A stretch of DNA of 64,000 bases from Ignavibacteriales bacterium (lineage in GTDB: Bacteria; Bacteroidota; Ignavibacteria; Ignavibacteriales; Ignavibacteriaceae), in assembly GCA_016700155.1 (NCBI GenBank), contig CP065001.1:3968001-4032000 (forward strand), read 5' to 3'. The position numbers and the translations under genes are program-made. Shown here piece by piece: positions 7,966-18,014 of this stretch (positions are counted from its first letter, which is position 1; the number at the start of each line of letters is the position of its first letter). Under the pieces are notes generated by a model that was not told the origin of the DNA, ran no database searches, and saw only the letters and a list, made by a program, of their open reading frames with translations.

Positions 7966-10332
7966 ATGAAAAATATTCTTCTTACTATAACAATACTTTT
8001 CTGTTCAATTCAAATTATTTCAGCACAACAAGGAACAATTAAAGGAACGGTTAAAGATAATCTCTCCGGAAGCCCGCTGATAAATGTCAATGTAACTTTA
8101 AATGAGTTTGCATCAGGAACAACGACCGATAAAGACGGCAACTACAATTTAAATGTAAGCTCCGGATACTATCACGTTACCTTTTCTTATGTTGGTTATA
8201 AAACTGTAACAGCGACTGTTGAAGTTGTTCCTGCAAAAGAAACGATATTAAATATTTCACTACTACCATCCAGCGTTGCAATTGGTGATGTCACTGTTTC
8301 ATCAACACGTTACATCACAATGGAAAAAGATATTGCTCTTCCAATGGAAGTGATCGATAAAACTTTAATTGATAAAAAAGCGGTTAATACTCTTTCCGAT
8401 CTTTTAAAGAACGAACCGGGACTTTCAATATCAAGGGATGGAATCTGGTCAACATCTGTTGTAATAAGAGGTCTGAGCAAATCGAGTATTGTTTCGATGA
8501 TCGATGGGAACAGGATTGAAACCGCAACTGATCTTTCCGCAGGATTAGCAATGATCGATCTTTCAGACATTGAAAGAGTGGAAGTAATAAAAGGCGGAGT
8601 TTCATCACTATACGGAACAAGCGCGTTGGGCGGGGCTGTAAACATCATTACTAAAAGAAAAACTTATGGAAGTAAATTCTTTTTATCCGGTACAACTTCG
8701 GGAGATTATAATTCCGTTAATGAGGGATCATCAGGAAGATTATCACTTACAACTGGAACAGACAAATTGTACTTGCGTGTAAGTGCTTCCAAAAGAAATA
8801 CTGAAAACATAAACACTCCACGGGGTGAATTAAAAAACAGTATGTACAATGATCAGAGTATTTCGCTAAGCGGCGGAATAAAACTTATTCCAAATCACGA
8901 ACTTATTCTTGATTATCAGAATTACAAAGCAACAGATGTTGGGGTTCCCGGCGGTTCGGTTTTTCCGACTAACGCTTCTGTAAAATATCCGTCGCATAAA
9001 AGAGATATGTTCTCAGCCGAATACAACATTACATCACTTGCCGCTTTTCTTCCAAAAGTTTCATTGAAATATTTTAATCAGAATATTTACCGTGAAGTTG
9101 AAAATATTCCAAACCAGGTTGTTGTTGATTCAGTGAACAGGAGAAAAACTTCTGTGCTGAGCATACTGCCTTACGGAAGACATTTTACAAACGGGGCACA
9201 ACTTCAAACAGACTGGTTACTTTCAAAAAGTAATTTGCTTATTGCCGGTGTTGATGTTTGGCAAAGAAATCTTGACAGCCGAAGACAAAGAAATATTAAA
9301 GTTGAAACATTTGATTCAACATGGACAAACATAACCACAACAACAAACAGGACTTTTGGCGAAGCCCCTCTGCCCGAAGCAAAGTACAGAAGTATAGGAA
9401 CATTCGCGCAGCTTGAAAGCAACTTGTTTGATGATAAATTATCAGTTACTATCGGCGGAAGATATGATCAGATTAATATTAAGAGTAATGATGTTTTTAA
9501 TCCTGTTTACATCATAACTAATGGTGTAAGGAATGATAATCCAGCCGATTCATTGATCTATGCCGCAACGGATGAGAACAATAATTCATGGGGCGGAAAC
9601 ATCGGTCTGCTTTATTCAGTTGATGATAACATAGATTTGTCTTTTACCGCGGCACACTCATTTCGTTCACCCTCACCCGAAGAACGATTTCAGTTCATAG
9701 ACCAGGGAAGTATTGTACGATTTGGTAATCCACGGCTTGAACCGGAAACAGGAAATTTCTTTGATCTCGGATTCAGAGTTTGGGAAGATAATTTTTCATT
9801 TAAAGGTAGTGTGTTCCTCAACCTGATGAAAAACCTTGTGACTGATGTTCCCGGCTTTTATGAATCAAGAAGATCAACCTATAAATCAAATATCGGTGAA
9901 GCGCGTTTATATGGATTTGATTTTGCAACTGAGTTCACGATTTCAAATTATGCGTTGACATATATTTCAGCTTCGTATGTAAGAGGTGAAGACACAGGAA
10001 ATGAAACTGATCTGCCGCAGGTTCCGCCGTTGAATGGCAGGATAGGAGTCCGCTCTGACTATCTTAAATATGTTACGATAGATTTAACAGCAAACATTTT
10101 TGACAGGCAGGATAAAACTGCTTCAGGTGAAATTAACACTCCAGGTTATGTTTATTATGATATGTATCTGAGTTCACTTCCGATCAGTTTTAGCTATGCT
10201 GAGTTTCAACTATTTGCAGGTATAGAAAATATTTTTGATAAAGCATACAGAAATCATCTTGCTACAAACCGCGGTTTGGTTAACATTGAACCCGGAAGAA
10301 ATATTTTTGTAAAGGCAAAACTGAGTTGGTGA
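7966..10332 (+). CDS. TonB-dependent receptor
   Basis: 788 residues. Order of parts: signal peptide (1-21, ending IISAQ); a carboxypeptidase-regulatory-like beta-sandwich (about 23-105, GTIKGTVKDNLSGSPLINV); a plug domain (about 120-225) with VVIRGLSKSSIVSMIDGNRI and the closing GGVSSLYGTSALGGAVNIIT; then a 22-stranded barrel to the C-terminus, ending NIFVKAKLSW. Within the barrel, SFRSPSPEERF and PRLEPETGNFFDLGF are standard family motifs. It would import a large ligand such as a siderophore, cobalamin or glycan using TonB energy. No dedicated binding protein, SusD-like partner or riboswitch is adjacent, so the substrate cannot be named. Confidence 0.93.
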   Translation: MKNILLTITILFCSIQIISAQQGTIKGTVKDNLSGSPLINVNVTLNEFASGTTTDKDGNYNLNVSSGYYHVTFSYVGYKTVTATVEVVPAKETILNISLLPSSVAIGDVTVSSTRYITMEKDIALPMEVIDKTLIDKKAVNTLSDLLKNEPGLSISRDGIWSTSVVIRGLSKSSIVSMIDGNRIETATDLSAGLAMIDLSDIERVEVIKGGVSSLYGTSALGGAVNIITKRKTYGSKFFLSGTTSGDYNSVNEGSSGRLSLTTGTDKLYLRVSASKRNTENINTPRGELKNSMYNDQSISLSGGIKLIPNHELILDYQNYKATDVGVPGGSVFPTNASVKYPSHKRDMFSAEYNITSLAAFLPKVSLKYFNQNIYREVENIPNQVVVDSVNRRKTSVLSILPYGRHFTNGAQLQTDWLLSKSNLLIAGVDVWQRNLDSRRQRNIKVETFDSTWTNITTTTNRTFGEAPLPEAKYRSIGTFAQLESNLFDDKLSVTIGGRYDQINIKSNDVFNPVYIITNGVRNDNPADSLIYAATDENNNSWGGNIGLLYSVDDNIDLSFTAAHSFRSPSPEERFQFIDQGSIVRFGNPRLEPETGNFFDLGFRVWEDNFSFKGSVFLNLMKNLVTDVPGFYESRRSTYKSNIGEARLYGFDFATEFTISNYALTYISASYVRGEDTGNETDLPQVPPLNGRIGVRSDYLKYVTIDLTANIFDRQDKTASGEINTPGYVYYDMYLSSLPISFSYAEFQLFAGIENIFDKAYRNHLATNRGLVNIEPGRNIFVKAKLSW

Positions 10333-10634
10333 AATTCAATATTATTTTGATAGGTCAAGTGTCACACTGAGCCTGTCGAAGTGTGACGGTGTTTTTAACT
10401 AGTTCGTCTTCGACATCTGCCTCTGCATAGAGTTGCAGAACTGTCATTCCGAACTTGGTTCGGAAACTTATGTTGAGGTTTTGTACAATAGAAGACCCTG
10501 AAACAAGTTCAGGGTGACAAAAAGAGATTTGTACAACACCCTCCTAGAGCAGGTCGACTGACATATTGGATTTATTTAGACAAAGTTCAGTTCCTCAAAA
10601 TTCTTAATGAAATAGATTCTTTGAATATAAAATT
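10333..10634. repeat. Intergenic cluster of three palindromic repeats
   Basis: About 300 bp without a gene. Three different palindromes are packed here: gtcacact/agtgtgac (10361-10387, 8-bp arms), ttccgaac/gttcggaa (10447-10465, 3-nt loop) and ccctgaa/ttcaggg (10496-10514). The first recurs at 27173-27205 and, diverged, at 46484-46527. The second recurs at 27406-27424. I see no promoter of note before the transporter gene at 10635. Confidence 0.8.
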
Positions 10635-11510
10635 ATGACCTGGTTCATACTCGCATTTACATCTGCAGTACTTTCTGCAGCGGCTTCACTCGGTGAAAAG
10701 AAATCTCTATTTAAAATGAGTGCGATAAATTTTTCTTTTGTGTTATCTCTATTCACACTTTTATTCTCGATTCCGTTTTTTCTTTCACCAACTTTTCAAC
10801 AGCCCGGAACAACGAGTCTTATAATCCTTTTTGCCAAAACACTGCTTAACTCGTTCGCGTTTTTGTTTGTGATGTACTCGATAAAGAATTTAGATATCAG
10901 CGAAGCATTACCGCTGATGGTACTTACACCGGGATTCGTTGCGATCTTTGCATTTATATTTTTAGGCGAGTCATTAACACTTCAGGAAATATCCGGAGTA
11001 ATACTTTTGCTCGTCGGTACTTATATACTTGAAACGGGTTCTGACGGGGGGATTCTCGGTCCGTTCAAAGTATTTATCAAAACTAAAAATTACAGGTTTG
11101 TAATTACAGCATTACTTTTATTTACAATCACTTCGATTCTTGATAAAGTTTTGGTCGGACAGTACAAGGTGACACCTCATACATTTGTCGGATATCAGCA
11201 TTTGTTTACTGCAATAATTTTTTTAATAACTTTTTTATTCAACAGAAGAAGTGATGATGAAAAACTAATTCCTGAAAAATCGTTATTGGGATTAATTGTA
11301 GTGATAGCCGTAATAACAATCGGTTACAGATACACACAGATTGAAGCAGTTAAACTCGCGCCGGTTGCGTTGGTATTATCAGTTAAAAGAATTTCCGTTT
11401 TTTTTGCAACGTTAGCAGGCGGAAAAATATTTAAAGAAAAAAATCTTTTGAAGAAAGCAATCGCAACGGCTGTAATGATTGCTGGGGCGTTACTAATATT
11501 AGAGGAATAA
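10635..11510 (+). CDS. EamA/DMT-family transporter
   Basis: 291 residues with ten hydrophobic segments and two EamA repeats (about 1-137 and 150-291). The first repeat ends with the typical FLGESLTLQEISGVILLLVGTY segment and the second with the equivalent GGKIFKEKNLLKKAIA plus a last membrane helix. Members of this drug/metabolite transporter superfamily move small metabolites across the inner membrane. Substrate cannot be predicted from sequence. It has no same-strand partner: upstream lies the palindromic repeat cluster and downstream a convergent peptidase. Confidence 0.88.
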   Translation: MTWFILAFTSAVLSAAASLGEKKSLFKMSAINFSFVLSLFTLLFSIPFFLSPTFQQPGTTSLIILFAKTLLNSFAFLFVMYSIKNLDISEALPLMVLTPGFVAIFAFIFLGESLTLQEISGVILLLVGTYILETGSDGGILGPFKVFIKTKNYRFVITALLLFTITSILDKVLVGQYKVTPHTFVGYQHLFTAIIFLITFLFNRRSDDEKLIPEKSLLGLIVVIAVITIGYRYTQIEAVKLAPVALVLSVKRISVFFATLAGGKIFKEKNLLKKAIATAVMIAGALLILEE

Positions 11511-11540
11511 AAATTACACAGAGATACACGGTGGATCACA

Positions 11541-11573
11541 GAGAACCACGGAGATGAATTCTCAGTGGTTCTC
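11541..11573. repeat. Inverted repeat between convergent genes
   Basis: gagaaccac (11541-11549) pairs with gtggttctc (11565-11573). The surrounding text (acagagatacacgg, ctccgtg) belongs to a repeat style also seen near 21550 and 15340. It may stop transcription from both sides but lacks a T-run. Confidence 0.5.
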
Positions 11574-11594
11574 CGTGTAAGTCTTATTTCTTCT

Positions 11595-13487
11595 TTACTC
11601 TAAACTCCATTTATTATTTGTTAAATCTGAATCAGGTATTTTATCATCACCAAGTTCAGCGGATATAACTTTTGAATTAACTTCCGCAGTCAACATAATT
11701 TCTTTATTCCCTTTCTTCCATACATAAGCAGTTTCATAAAGTTTTATTTCATCACCGGTTTCTGTTTTTAATTTTACAACGACCGGAACAGGAAGATTTC
11801 CCTTCATCATAATTTTAATTTCAACTTTACCTGACGATTGATTGACAGCACTTATACCAACATCAGGAATTCCTCTTTCAAGAAACCATGGATTGAAATA
11901 CCAGGATAAATCTTCACCGACAGCATCACTGAAACAATTAAAGAAATCATAAGGCGTTGGATGTTTGCCGTTCCATCTTTCGATATAGGTCTTCATCGCG
12001 AGTTTGAATTTTTCTTTCCCCAAGGCATCGAGAAGAATATCATATGCAACTCCCGGTTTATAATAACTAAGCATACTAAGATCAGGATCACGAAGCATTG
12101 TTGATGGACCAAACATCGGGATATCATTTTCTTTTCCGGCAAAGTTCGCAAAACCTTTAGCTGCTCTTATCCTGTGATCATAAGGCTCAAACGATAGTTG
12201 AATATCATACGGAAGCATATATGCCCAGCCTTCATCCATCCACGCGTATTTGGTTTCGTTTGTCCCGACATAAAACGGGAAATACATGTGTGCAATTTCG
12301 TGTGTCGTTACATAAATATCCCAAAGTCGGCTCGGGAAAATACCATCATTAACAATCATAGGGAATTCCATTCCTGCATCACCATTAAAAACAGTTATCG
12401 CAGGATATGGATAAGCAACTCCCGGAAGATCGTTTGATAACATTTCAATTGTCTTTTTTGCGACAAGCGCCGACTCATAAAAGAATTTTGACTCAGGATT
12501 ATATGCTGACTGAACAAGTACTCTTCTCCCCTTTTCTATTTCAGTGCTTACAGCATCATACAGGAAATGATCTGAGACTCCAAATGCAAAATCAGGAATG
12601 TAATCAGCATAAAACTTCCAGGTTTTTTTTCCGTTTTTACTTTTGAATATGTTTTTGCCCTTAAGATCTTCGGTAGTAATAATATTTATAACTGAATCAG
12701 ATTTTTGTGAATTGTTATATCGTTCTAAATATTTAATCTCAAAAACTTCTGATGGATTTTGAAGTGTGCCTGTTGCCCAGACTCCAAACCCTGAAGGCAC
12801 TTCAATTTGAACATCCATCTTTCCGTATTCGTTATAAAACTCATGTTCGCCGTTATGCTGATACATGTCCCAGCCGTTTATATCATCATAGACAGCAATC
12901 TTAGGATACCAGTAACCGATAAAAAAAGTTGTTGAATCATAAGCTCCCATTCTTGGATTTGCAGGATATGGAATTTCAAATCTCCAGTTTATACCAAAAG
13001 AAGTATTTGATTTTGGAGCCAATGGAACGGGAAGTGTGACAATCATATTTGTTCCATTTATCAGCACGGATTTATCTTCAGGCTTAAGACTTAAAGAAGT
13101 TTTTTCTGAAATGAATTTTGAAATTATTATTCCATCTGTTAATGAGTTTTGATCAAGTTCAATATTTCTTACTGCTTCTTTTTTATGAACATTCTGATAA
13201 AGTTTGAAAATGATTTTCTTTAACGTGTCGGGACTGTTGTTGAAATAAGTTATTGTCTCCTCACCTATTAATGTTCGTGTTGAAGGTTCGATAAAGGCTT
13301 TGATTTTATAGTCAGAAATATTCTGCCAATAATTTTTCCCGGGATTTCCATCCGGCGAGCGGGTTTCCTTCTGATAGGCTTTTGAAATTTCTTTCGGCAT
13401 GAAAGAATATCGCTGGCTATAAATTGTGCCGGTAAAACTTATGAAAAGAATAATAAACGGTGTTAAGAGAGCATTCAACTTCGGCAT
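11595..13487 (-). CDS. M1-family zinc aminopeptidase, exported
   Basis: ATG at 13487 is used. It has GGAG 9 nt upstream, whereas the longer frame would start with GTG at 13502. 630 residues with a signal peptide ending TIYSQ. The gluzincin motif HEIAH is at 396-400, with the third zinc ligand in DEGWAYM 18 residues further on, exactly the M1 spacing. GMEFPMIVND stands in for the GxMEN substrate-binding motif. N-terminal residues about 50-260 form the M1 saddle-like beta domain. It should remove N-terminal residues from peptides in the periplasm or outside the cell. There is no T9SS domain, so it is probably periplasmic. Confidence 0.92.
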   Translation of the reverse strand: MPKLNALLTPFIILFISFTGTIYSQRYSFMPKEISKAYQKETRSPDGNPGKNYWQNISDYKIKAFIEPSTRTLIGEETITYFNNSPDTLKKIIFKLYQNVHKKEAVRNIELDQNSLTDGIIISKFISEKTSLSLKPEDKSVLINGTNMIVTLPVPLAPKSNTSFGINWRFEIPYPANPRMGAYDSTTFFIGYWYPKIAVYDDINGWDMYQHNGEHEFYNEYGKMDVQIEVPSGFGVWATGTLQNPSEVFEIKYLERYNNSQKSDSVINIITTEDLKGKNIFKSKNGKKTWKFYADYIPDFAFGVSDHFLYDAVSTEIEKGRRVLVQSAYNPESKFFYESALVAKKTIEMLSNDLPGVAYPYPAITVFNGDAGMEFPMIVNDGIFPSRLWDIYVTTHEIAHMYFPFYVGTNETKYAWMDEGWAYMLPYDIQLSFEPYDHRIRAAKGFANFAGKENDIPMFGPSTMLRDPDLSMLSYYKPGVAYDILLDALGKEKFKLAMKTYIERWNGKHPTPYDFFNCFSDAVGEDLSWYFNPWFLERGIPDVGISAVNQSSGKVEIKIMMKGNLPVPVVVKLKTETGDEIKLYETAYVWKKGNKEIMLTAEVNSKVISAELGDDKIPDSDLTNNKWSLE

Positions 13488-13560
13488 GATAACAATCTCC
13501 ACATTTAATACTTGATGAATTGTAAATTGTAGAGAAGTAAAGAGAGAGTAAAACCGTTTA

Positions 13561-14886
13561 TCAAATTTTTCTAATTTGATTCAAAGCTTTCTTTGTCGGA
13601 AAAGCAAGATAAACATTCGCCAATATCCTGCCGATCATAAAAGATAAAGTTGCTGCAACCGCGCCGACTAAGTAAAAATACTTTATCGAAATAAACAGGA
13701 CTATTATGATCCCTACAAACTCTGCAAGTGTTCCGACTGAAATTGGTTTTGTAAACTTACTGCTTACAAGTACCGCTCTTTGAAAACTGACAAGTACAGT
13801 AAGCATCGGGAATACTGAAATTATCATCAGCGGAAATTTTGCAAAGTCTGCAAGTTCATCCGTTAATCCTGCAACACCTTTAAACCAAAGATCAGCGAGA
13901 GGCGTGTAAGCAATGATAGTTAATGTTCCCGCAAGTATGATTGCCAGCCCTATCCCGAATTTCTTAAGCCTTTCATATCCTTCACCTTTATCACCAATTA
14001 ACGCAACCACAACTTCCTGGTATGAGAGTCCAAGGCTTCTGAATATAAAAAGGAATGAAGTGACAACAGGAAGAACTGCATAGGACTCAAGCGGGTATTT
14101 ACTCTGCCCGATAAAAAATGTAACAATCGGCTGAACACCGAGATTGAGTAATGACATGATCGCGAGTGGAAAATAAAATGAAAATATCTCGCGGTAGCGG
14201 ATTGAGTGTTCAGTGATAAATTCTGCTGAACCCGACTTTAATTTCTTTATCAGCTCTTTAGCCATTATTCTGCTTGCAATTGCTTCAACAATAACAGCGG
14301 CAGAAAGTGATGATGCGCCGATCACAGCGCCGGGAATTTTTGTAAATGAAAAAAGAAGTACTGCCGTTGTGGACATTGTAAGCAATCGTATTATTGTTCC
14401 GTAAGCAACTCTTCTTGTAAGATTATTGCTAATCAATATTCCCTGGTAAAATCTTCGGTACCCAATAGCCGCAGGCCATGGTAATAACATTATCAATGAA
14501 TGATGAGTTAGTTCAGCAACAACAGCCGGCAATCCGATCAGATCGCGAGTTATGAAATAGAAAACTATAGGTAATAACAGAATCGCAAATATTAATGTTA
14601 TCGCTGAGTTAAGTGTGTAAGTAAAAACGCGAAGTTTATTAAACGTAAGTTTATTCTTAACAATTGCTATCGATGCGCTCATCATCATTATAACGGGAGC
14701 TTCAATTATAAGTGCAAATGAAAAGGCAACACCGTAAGCCGCAAGATTATATTTGGGATCAGGAAGACGCGCAATAAGTGCAGTTAGAAACGGACCTTCA
14801 ACCGACATCATCAGCCAGGTTAATGCCAAAGGCAGCCAGAATAAAAATATCTTTTTTGAGTTAAGTTCTTCAGCCGGCGATGTCAT
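13561..14886 (-). CDS. MATE-like (MOP superfamily) membrane exporter
   Basis: 441 residues with about twelve membrane helices arranged as two six-helix halves. The N-terminal half contains VEGPFLTALIARLPDP and IMLLPWPAAIGYRRFYQG. The latter matches the MATE/ANKH-like branch of the MOP flippase superfamily. Proteins of this branch export cationic drugs or small anions. The substrate here is unknown. It lies head to tail with the M1 gene, with a 73-bp gap. No ribosome-binding site is evident before the ATG, but leaderless or SD-less starts are common in this phylum. Confidence 0.78.
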   Translation of the reverse strand: MTSPAEELNSKKIFLFWLPLALTWLMMSVEGPFLTALIARLPDPKYNLAAYGVAFSFALIIEAPVIMMMSASIAIVKNKLTFNKLRVFTYTLNSAITLIFAILLLPIVFYFITRDLIGLPAVVAELTHHSLIMLLPWPAAIGYRRFYQGILISNNLTRRVAYGTIIRLLTMSTTAVLLFSFTKIPGAVIGASSLSAAVIVEAIASRIMAKELIKKLKSGSAEFITEHSIRYREIFSFYFPLAIMSLLNLGVQPIVTFFIGQSKYPLESYAVLPVVTSFLFIFRSLGLSYQEVVVALIGDKGEGYERLKKFGIGLAIILAGTLTIIAYTPLADLWFKGVAGLTDELADFAKFPLMIISVFPMLTVLVSFQRAVLVSSKFTKPISVGTLAEFVGIIIVLFISIKYFYLVGAVAATLSFMIGRILANVYLAFPTKKALNQIRKI

Positions 14887-15040
14887 TGATCAGTTTGTTC
14901 TTTCATTTCCTTTTTATTGTCCGCTGCAAAAATAAAAAAAGACAGGATGTTATTCTGATTATTTCTTATGGACGACTAAAATATTTATAAATATTTTCGA
15001 CTATGAGATAAGAAGAATTGTTTTATTTCAAATAAGAGAT

Positions 15041-15316
15041 ATGACTACAGAAGAAAAAGCAGAGTGGTTTGAGCGTTCGCTAAAATTTGTGCTTGACGGG
15101 AAAGTTCAGCTTGTTATGAAGTCCCGTAAAAACGGCGAAGGAAGCTGGTCAATTGTTGATACTTCAACAAGCCAGGTGTTAAACTCCAACCTTGAGTGGG
15201 AGTCAGAGCCGCAGCTTTCAAAGCGTGATCAGTCATTTCTTATAAGGGCAAGATTTCCTTTCGACCAGGCAGCCGCACTCTTTGAACAGTATAAAATGTT
15301 CGCTGGTGTAGAGTAG
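15041..15316 (+). CDS. Conserved small protein, unknown function
   Basis: 91 residues, no signal peptide or membrane segment, mixed charge. The segment WSIVDTSTSQVLNSNLEWESEP followed by LIRARFPFDQAAALFEQYK looks like a small alpha/beta domain. I do not recognise a family. The ATG follows aataagagat, and the frame is uninterrupted, with a codon pattern like its neighbours. It stands alone between the exporter (opposite strand) and the haem lipoprotein. A cytoplasmic accessory role is possible but unsupported. Confidence 0.6.
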   Translation: MTTEEKAEWFERSLKFVLDGKVQLVMKSRKNGEGSWSIVDTSTSQVLNSNLEWESEPQLSKRDQSFLIRARFPFDQAAALFEQYKMFAGVE

Positions 15317-15461
15317 TCTACTCTGTCCTTTTTCACCACTGAGACACTCCCGGAGGGATGCATCTGGCATTAGTTCACTTAGTTAGACTAAGAATCCCAC
15401 AACTATTTTAATGGAACTATTTCCTGTTTTTCTTTAAGTTTGAACAGAGGAATTTGTTCAA

Positions 15462-16055
15462 ATGAAAACTATTTATTCTATTGCCGTTACCTTACTTATT
15501 GTGAGTTTTATCTCGTGCACAAGACCTGCCGAAACTATAACCGACAAATACAAAAAAGAGCTGTCCACCACCGCCGATGAATTTCAGAATAACCTGAAAA
15601 GTGTTCTGGTAAAAGAATTGCAATCCAATGGTGTAATCTCTGCGTTGTCTGTATGTTCGGATACTGCACAACTTCTGACAAAATCAATTGCTGATTCAAG
15701 ACAGGTTGAGATAAAAAGAATTTCATTTAAGAATAGAAATAGTTTGAACAAGCCTGATTCATATGAAGAAAAAGTCCTGAAGAAATTTGAATCATTGTTC
15801 AATGCCGGCAAACTTCCCGATTCAACAATTCACATAGAGTTATTGAGTGAAGGAAGAAAACAGTTTGTAAGATTTTTAAAACCAATTTATGTTCAACCGC
15901 CATGCCTGGTTTGTCACGGGGATGATAATCACGTTTCACCTGAAACCGCTGAAAAGATAAATTCAATTTATCGCGATGACAAAGCAAGAAACTACAAAAC
16001 CGGCGACTTAAGGGGAGCCATTTCAATTAAAAAATTTTTAAGCAGTATTAATTAG
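15462..16055 (+). CDS. DUF3365 (Tll0287-like) c-type haem lipoprotein
   Basis: 197 residues. A lipoprotein signal ends with VSFISC (lipid-carrying Cys19). The DUF3365 domain covers about 30-195 and contains one c-type haem site, CLVCH, at 148-152, followed by GD. In this family the haem-bound PAS-like domain is a redox or gas sensor or an electron carrier. The protein probably faces the periplasm from the inner or outer membrane. The stop lies 12 bp before the acyl-CoA synthetase start, so the two are likely co-transcribed, though the functional tie is unclear. Cytochrome c maturation must exist elsewhere in the genome. Confidence 0.85.
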   Translation: MKTIYSIAVTLLIVSFISCTRPAETITDKYKKELSTTADEFQNNLKSVLVKELQSNGVISALSVCSDTAQLLTKSIADSRQVEIKRISFKNRNSLNKPDSYEEKVLKKFESLFNAGKLPDSTIHIELLSEGRKQFVRFLKPIYVQPPCLVCHGDDNHVSPETAEKINSIYRDDKARNYKTGDLRGAISIKKFLSSIN

Positions 16056-16067
16056 ACGGGGATATTT

Positions 16068-17786
16068 ATGAAACTAAAAAGTGAATTAGTAAAAGTACCA
16101 ACAATCAGTTCCTTGCAGGATATGGTTCTGCAATCTGCACAGAGATATAATTCAAAACTTGCACTTGAAGATCTCACCAACACTCCCATAAGCAAGGTCA
16201 GTTATTCAGAACTGCTTGAAAATGTTTTAAAGTTTGGAAGCGCTTTAAAAAAGCTTGGTATAAAGGAGCGAACTCATATTTCACTTATAGGTGAAAACCG
16301 TGTTCAATGGGGAATAAGTTTCCTTACCTCGATGTGTTTTAATTATGTAATTGTCCCGATAGACAGGAACCTGAACACAAATGAAATCCTGAATATTATT
16401 CATGAGTCTGATTCGGAAGTAATAATATTTACTGAATCTTTCGACTCAATGATAAGAGAGAAAAAATCCGTCTTTAAGAATTTAAAACATTTTATAAGCA
16501 TGGATTTAAGAACCGAGAAAGAAGGATTTCTTTCAATGGTTGAACTGATGGGTAAAGCCCCTAATTTGACTTCACACAATCTTCCAAAAATTAATCCTCA
16601 TGAAATTGTAGAAATAATTTTTACTTCCGGTTCACTTGGAAGAGCAAAGGGTGTAATGTTAAGCCAGGCAAATCTTTGTGCTAACCTTATGAGCATGACC
16701 AGTATGATCAAAATGTACGAGGAGGACCGCTTCCTTTCTGTTCTGCCAATACATCATACTTATGAATGCACGTGCGGATTTTTATGCCCGGTGTTCAGCG
16801 GTTCATCTGTTCATTATGCGCGTTCACTAAAAACTGTTGTTGATGATTTAAATACTGTAAAAGCAACAATGCTGCTTGCTGTTCCTCTTCTTTATGATAA
16901 AATGTTCAAGCGTATTTATAAAACCATAAATGAAGATAAACTGAAATCGAAGATCATTCCTCCGATGATACGCGTGAGTAATTTTTTTGAAGCTGTGGGC
17001 TGGAAGAGTTTTAAGAAAATTATTTTTAAAGAGTTGCATCACAAGTTCGGCGGTTCAATAAGAATATTTATTGCAGGCGGTGCGGCACCTGATCCAAAGG
17101 TTGCGAAAGGTTTACGCGAGTTTGGTTTTAATTTTATACAGGGCTACGGCCTTACCGAAACTTCACCGATTCTTGCTCTTAACAGGCTGGATCAATTTAA
17201 AGATGATGCCGCCGGTTTACCGTTGCCTGGAGTTGAATTGAAAATTAATAATCCCGATGCAGATGGTATTGGCGAGGTTTATGCAAAGGGTCCAAACATT
17301 ATGCTGGGTTATTACAAAAACCAAAAACTCAGCGATGAATCAATCGATAACGGCTGGTTCAGAACGGGTGATCTTGGTTTCTTCGACAGTGAGGGCTTTC
17401 TTCACATAAGCGGCAGACAGAAAAATGTTATCATTGCTAACAACGGTAAAAATGTTTTTCCGGAAGAGATTGAAGATATTCTTAACAGAAGTCCGTTTAT
17501 ACTTGAATCACTTGTTTATGGTGAAAAAGATGACAAGCATGATGAAATAATAGCTGTGCAAATTGTAACTGATGCGGAAGCATTTATTGAATTCTCTGAA
17601 AAGAACAATGTTCAGATTACTCCTGAATTAATTAACGAAACAATAAGCCAGGTTATTAAAGAAACGAACAAAGAACTTTCAAGCTATAAGCAGATAAAGA
17701 AATTTGTTGTACGTGAACAGGAATTTGAAAAGACAACAACACAAAAGATTAAAAGATATTTAGTTAAAAAGTCAGGTGAGAATTAA
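16068..17786 (+). CDS. AMP-binding long-chain fatty-acid--CoA ligase family protein
   Basis: 572 residues, an ANL-superfamily adenylating enzyme. Motifs in order: the phosphate loop TSGSLGRAKGVMLS (usual form TSGTTGxPKG, so the proline is Ala and the second Thr is Leu), HTYECTCGF, GYGLTETSP, GWFRTGDLGFF, GRQKNVIIANNGKNVFPEE and the C-terminal lysine region TTTQKIKRY. It should activate a carboxylic acid to acyl-AMP and then acyl-CoA. The length and motif A8 fit the FadD/long-chain group. GGGG-AT before the ATG serves as a ribosome site. It follows the haem lipoprotein by 12 bp. Confidence 0.88.
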   Translation: MKLKSELVKVPTISSLQDMVLQSAQRYNSKLALEDLTNTPISKVSYSELLENVLKFGSALKKLGIKERTHISLIGENRVQWGISFLTSMCFNYVIVPIDRNLNTNEILNIIHESDSEVIIFTESFDSMIREKKSVFKNLKHFISMDLRTEKEGFLSMVELMGKAPNLTSHNLPKINPHEIVEIIFTSGSLGRAKGVMLSQANLCANLMSMTSMIKMYEEDRFLSVLPIHHTYECTCGFLCPVFSGSSVHYARSLKTVVDDLNTVKATMLLAVPLLYDKMFKRIYKTINEDKLKSKIIPPMIRVSNFFEAVGWKSFKKIIFKELHHKFGGSIRIFIAGGAAPDPKVAKGLREFGFNFIQGYGLTETSPILALNRLDQFKDDAAGLPLPGVELKINNPDADGIGEVYAKGPNIMLGYYKNQKLSDESIDNGWFRTGDLGFFDSEGFLHISGRQKNVIIANNGKNVFPEEIEDILNRSPFILESLVYGEKDDKHDEIIAVQIVTDAEAFIEFSEKNNVQITPELINETISQVIKETNKELSSYKQIKKFVVREQEFEKTTTQKIKRYLVKKSGEN

Positions 17787-18014
17787 TAACGAATGTTAAG
17801 CCTCGTTGAAAGTTTACATCTTTTTAAGTTAAATCAGGAATTAATTATAAAATTAAAATTGTAACACTTTTTAATGCTCTACTAAAAATATAAAGATGTC
17901 ATCTTTGCCTACCTGGTAAAGATTTAAAGTAAGAATTTATTCTTGTCTCAACTTCATAGCCGTTTCAAATCACATCATAATTATTTAAGTTGAAGTAATC
18001 TTACGGAGGAAAAA

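Noticed and set aside
11595..13502. GTG start at 13502 for the M1 peptidase
   Set aside because: It would put GGAG inside the coding region and extend the signal peptide by five residues. ATG at 13487 has the ribosome site at a normal distance.
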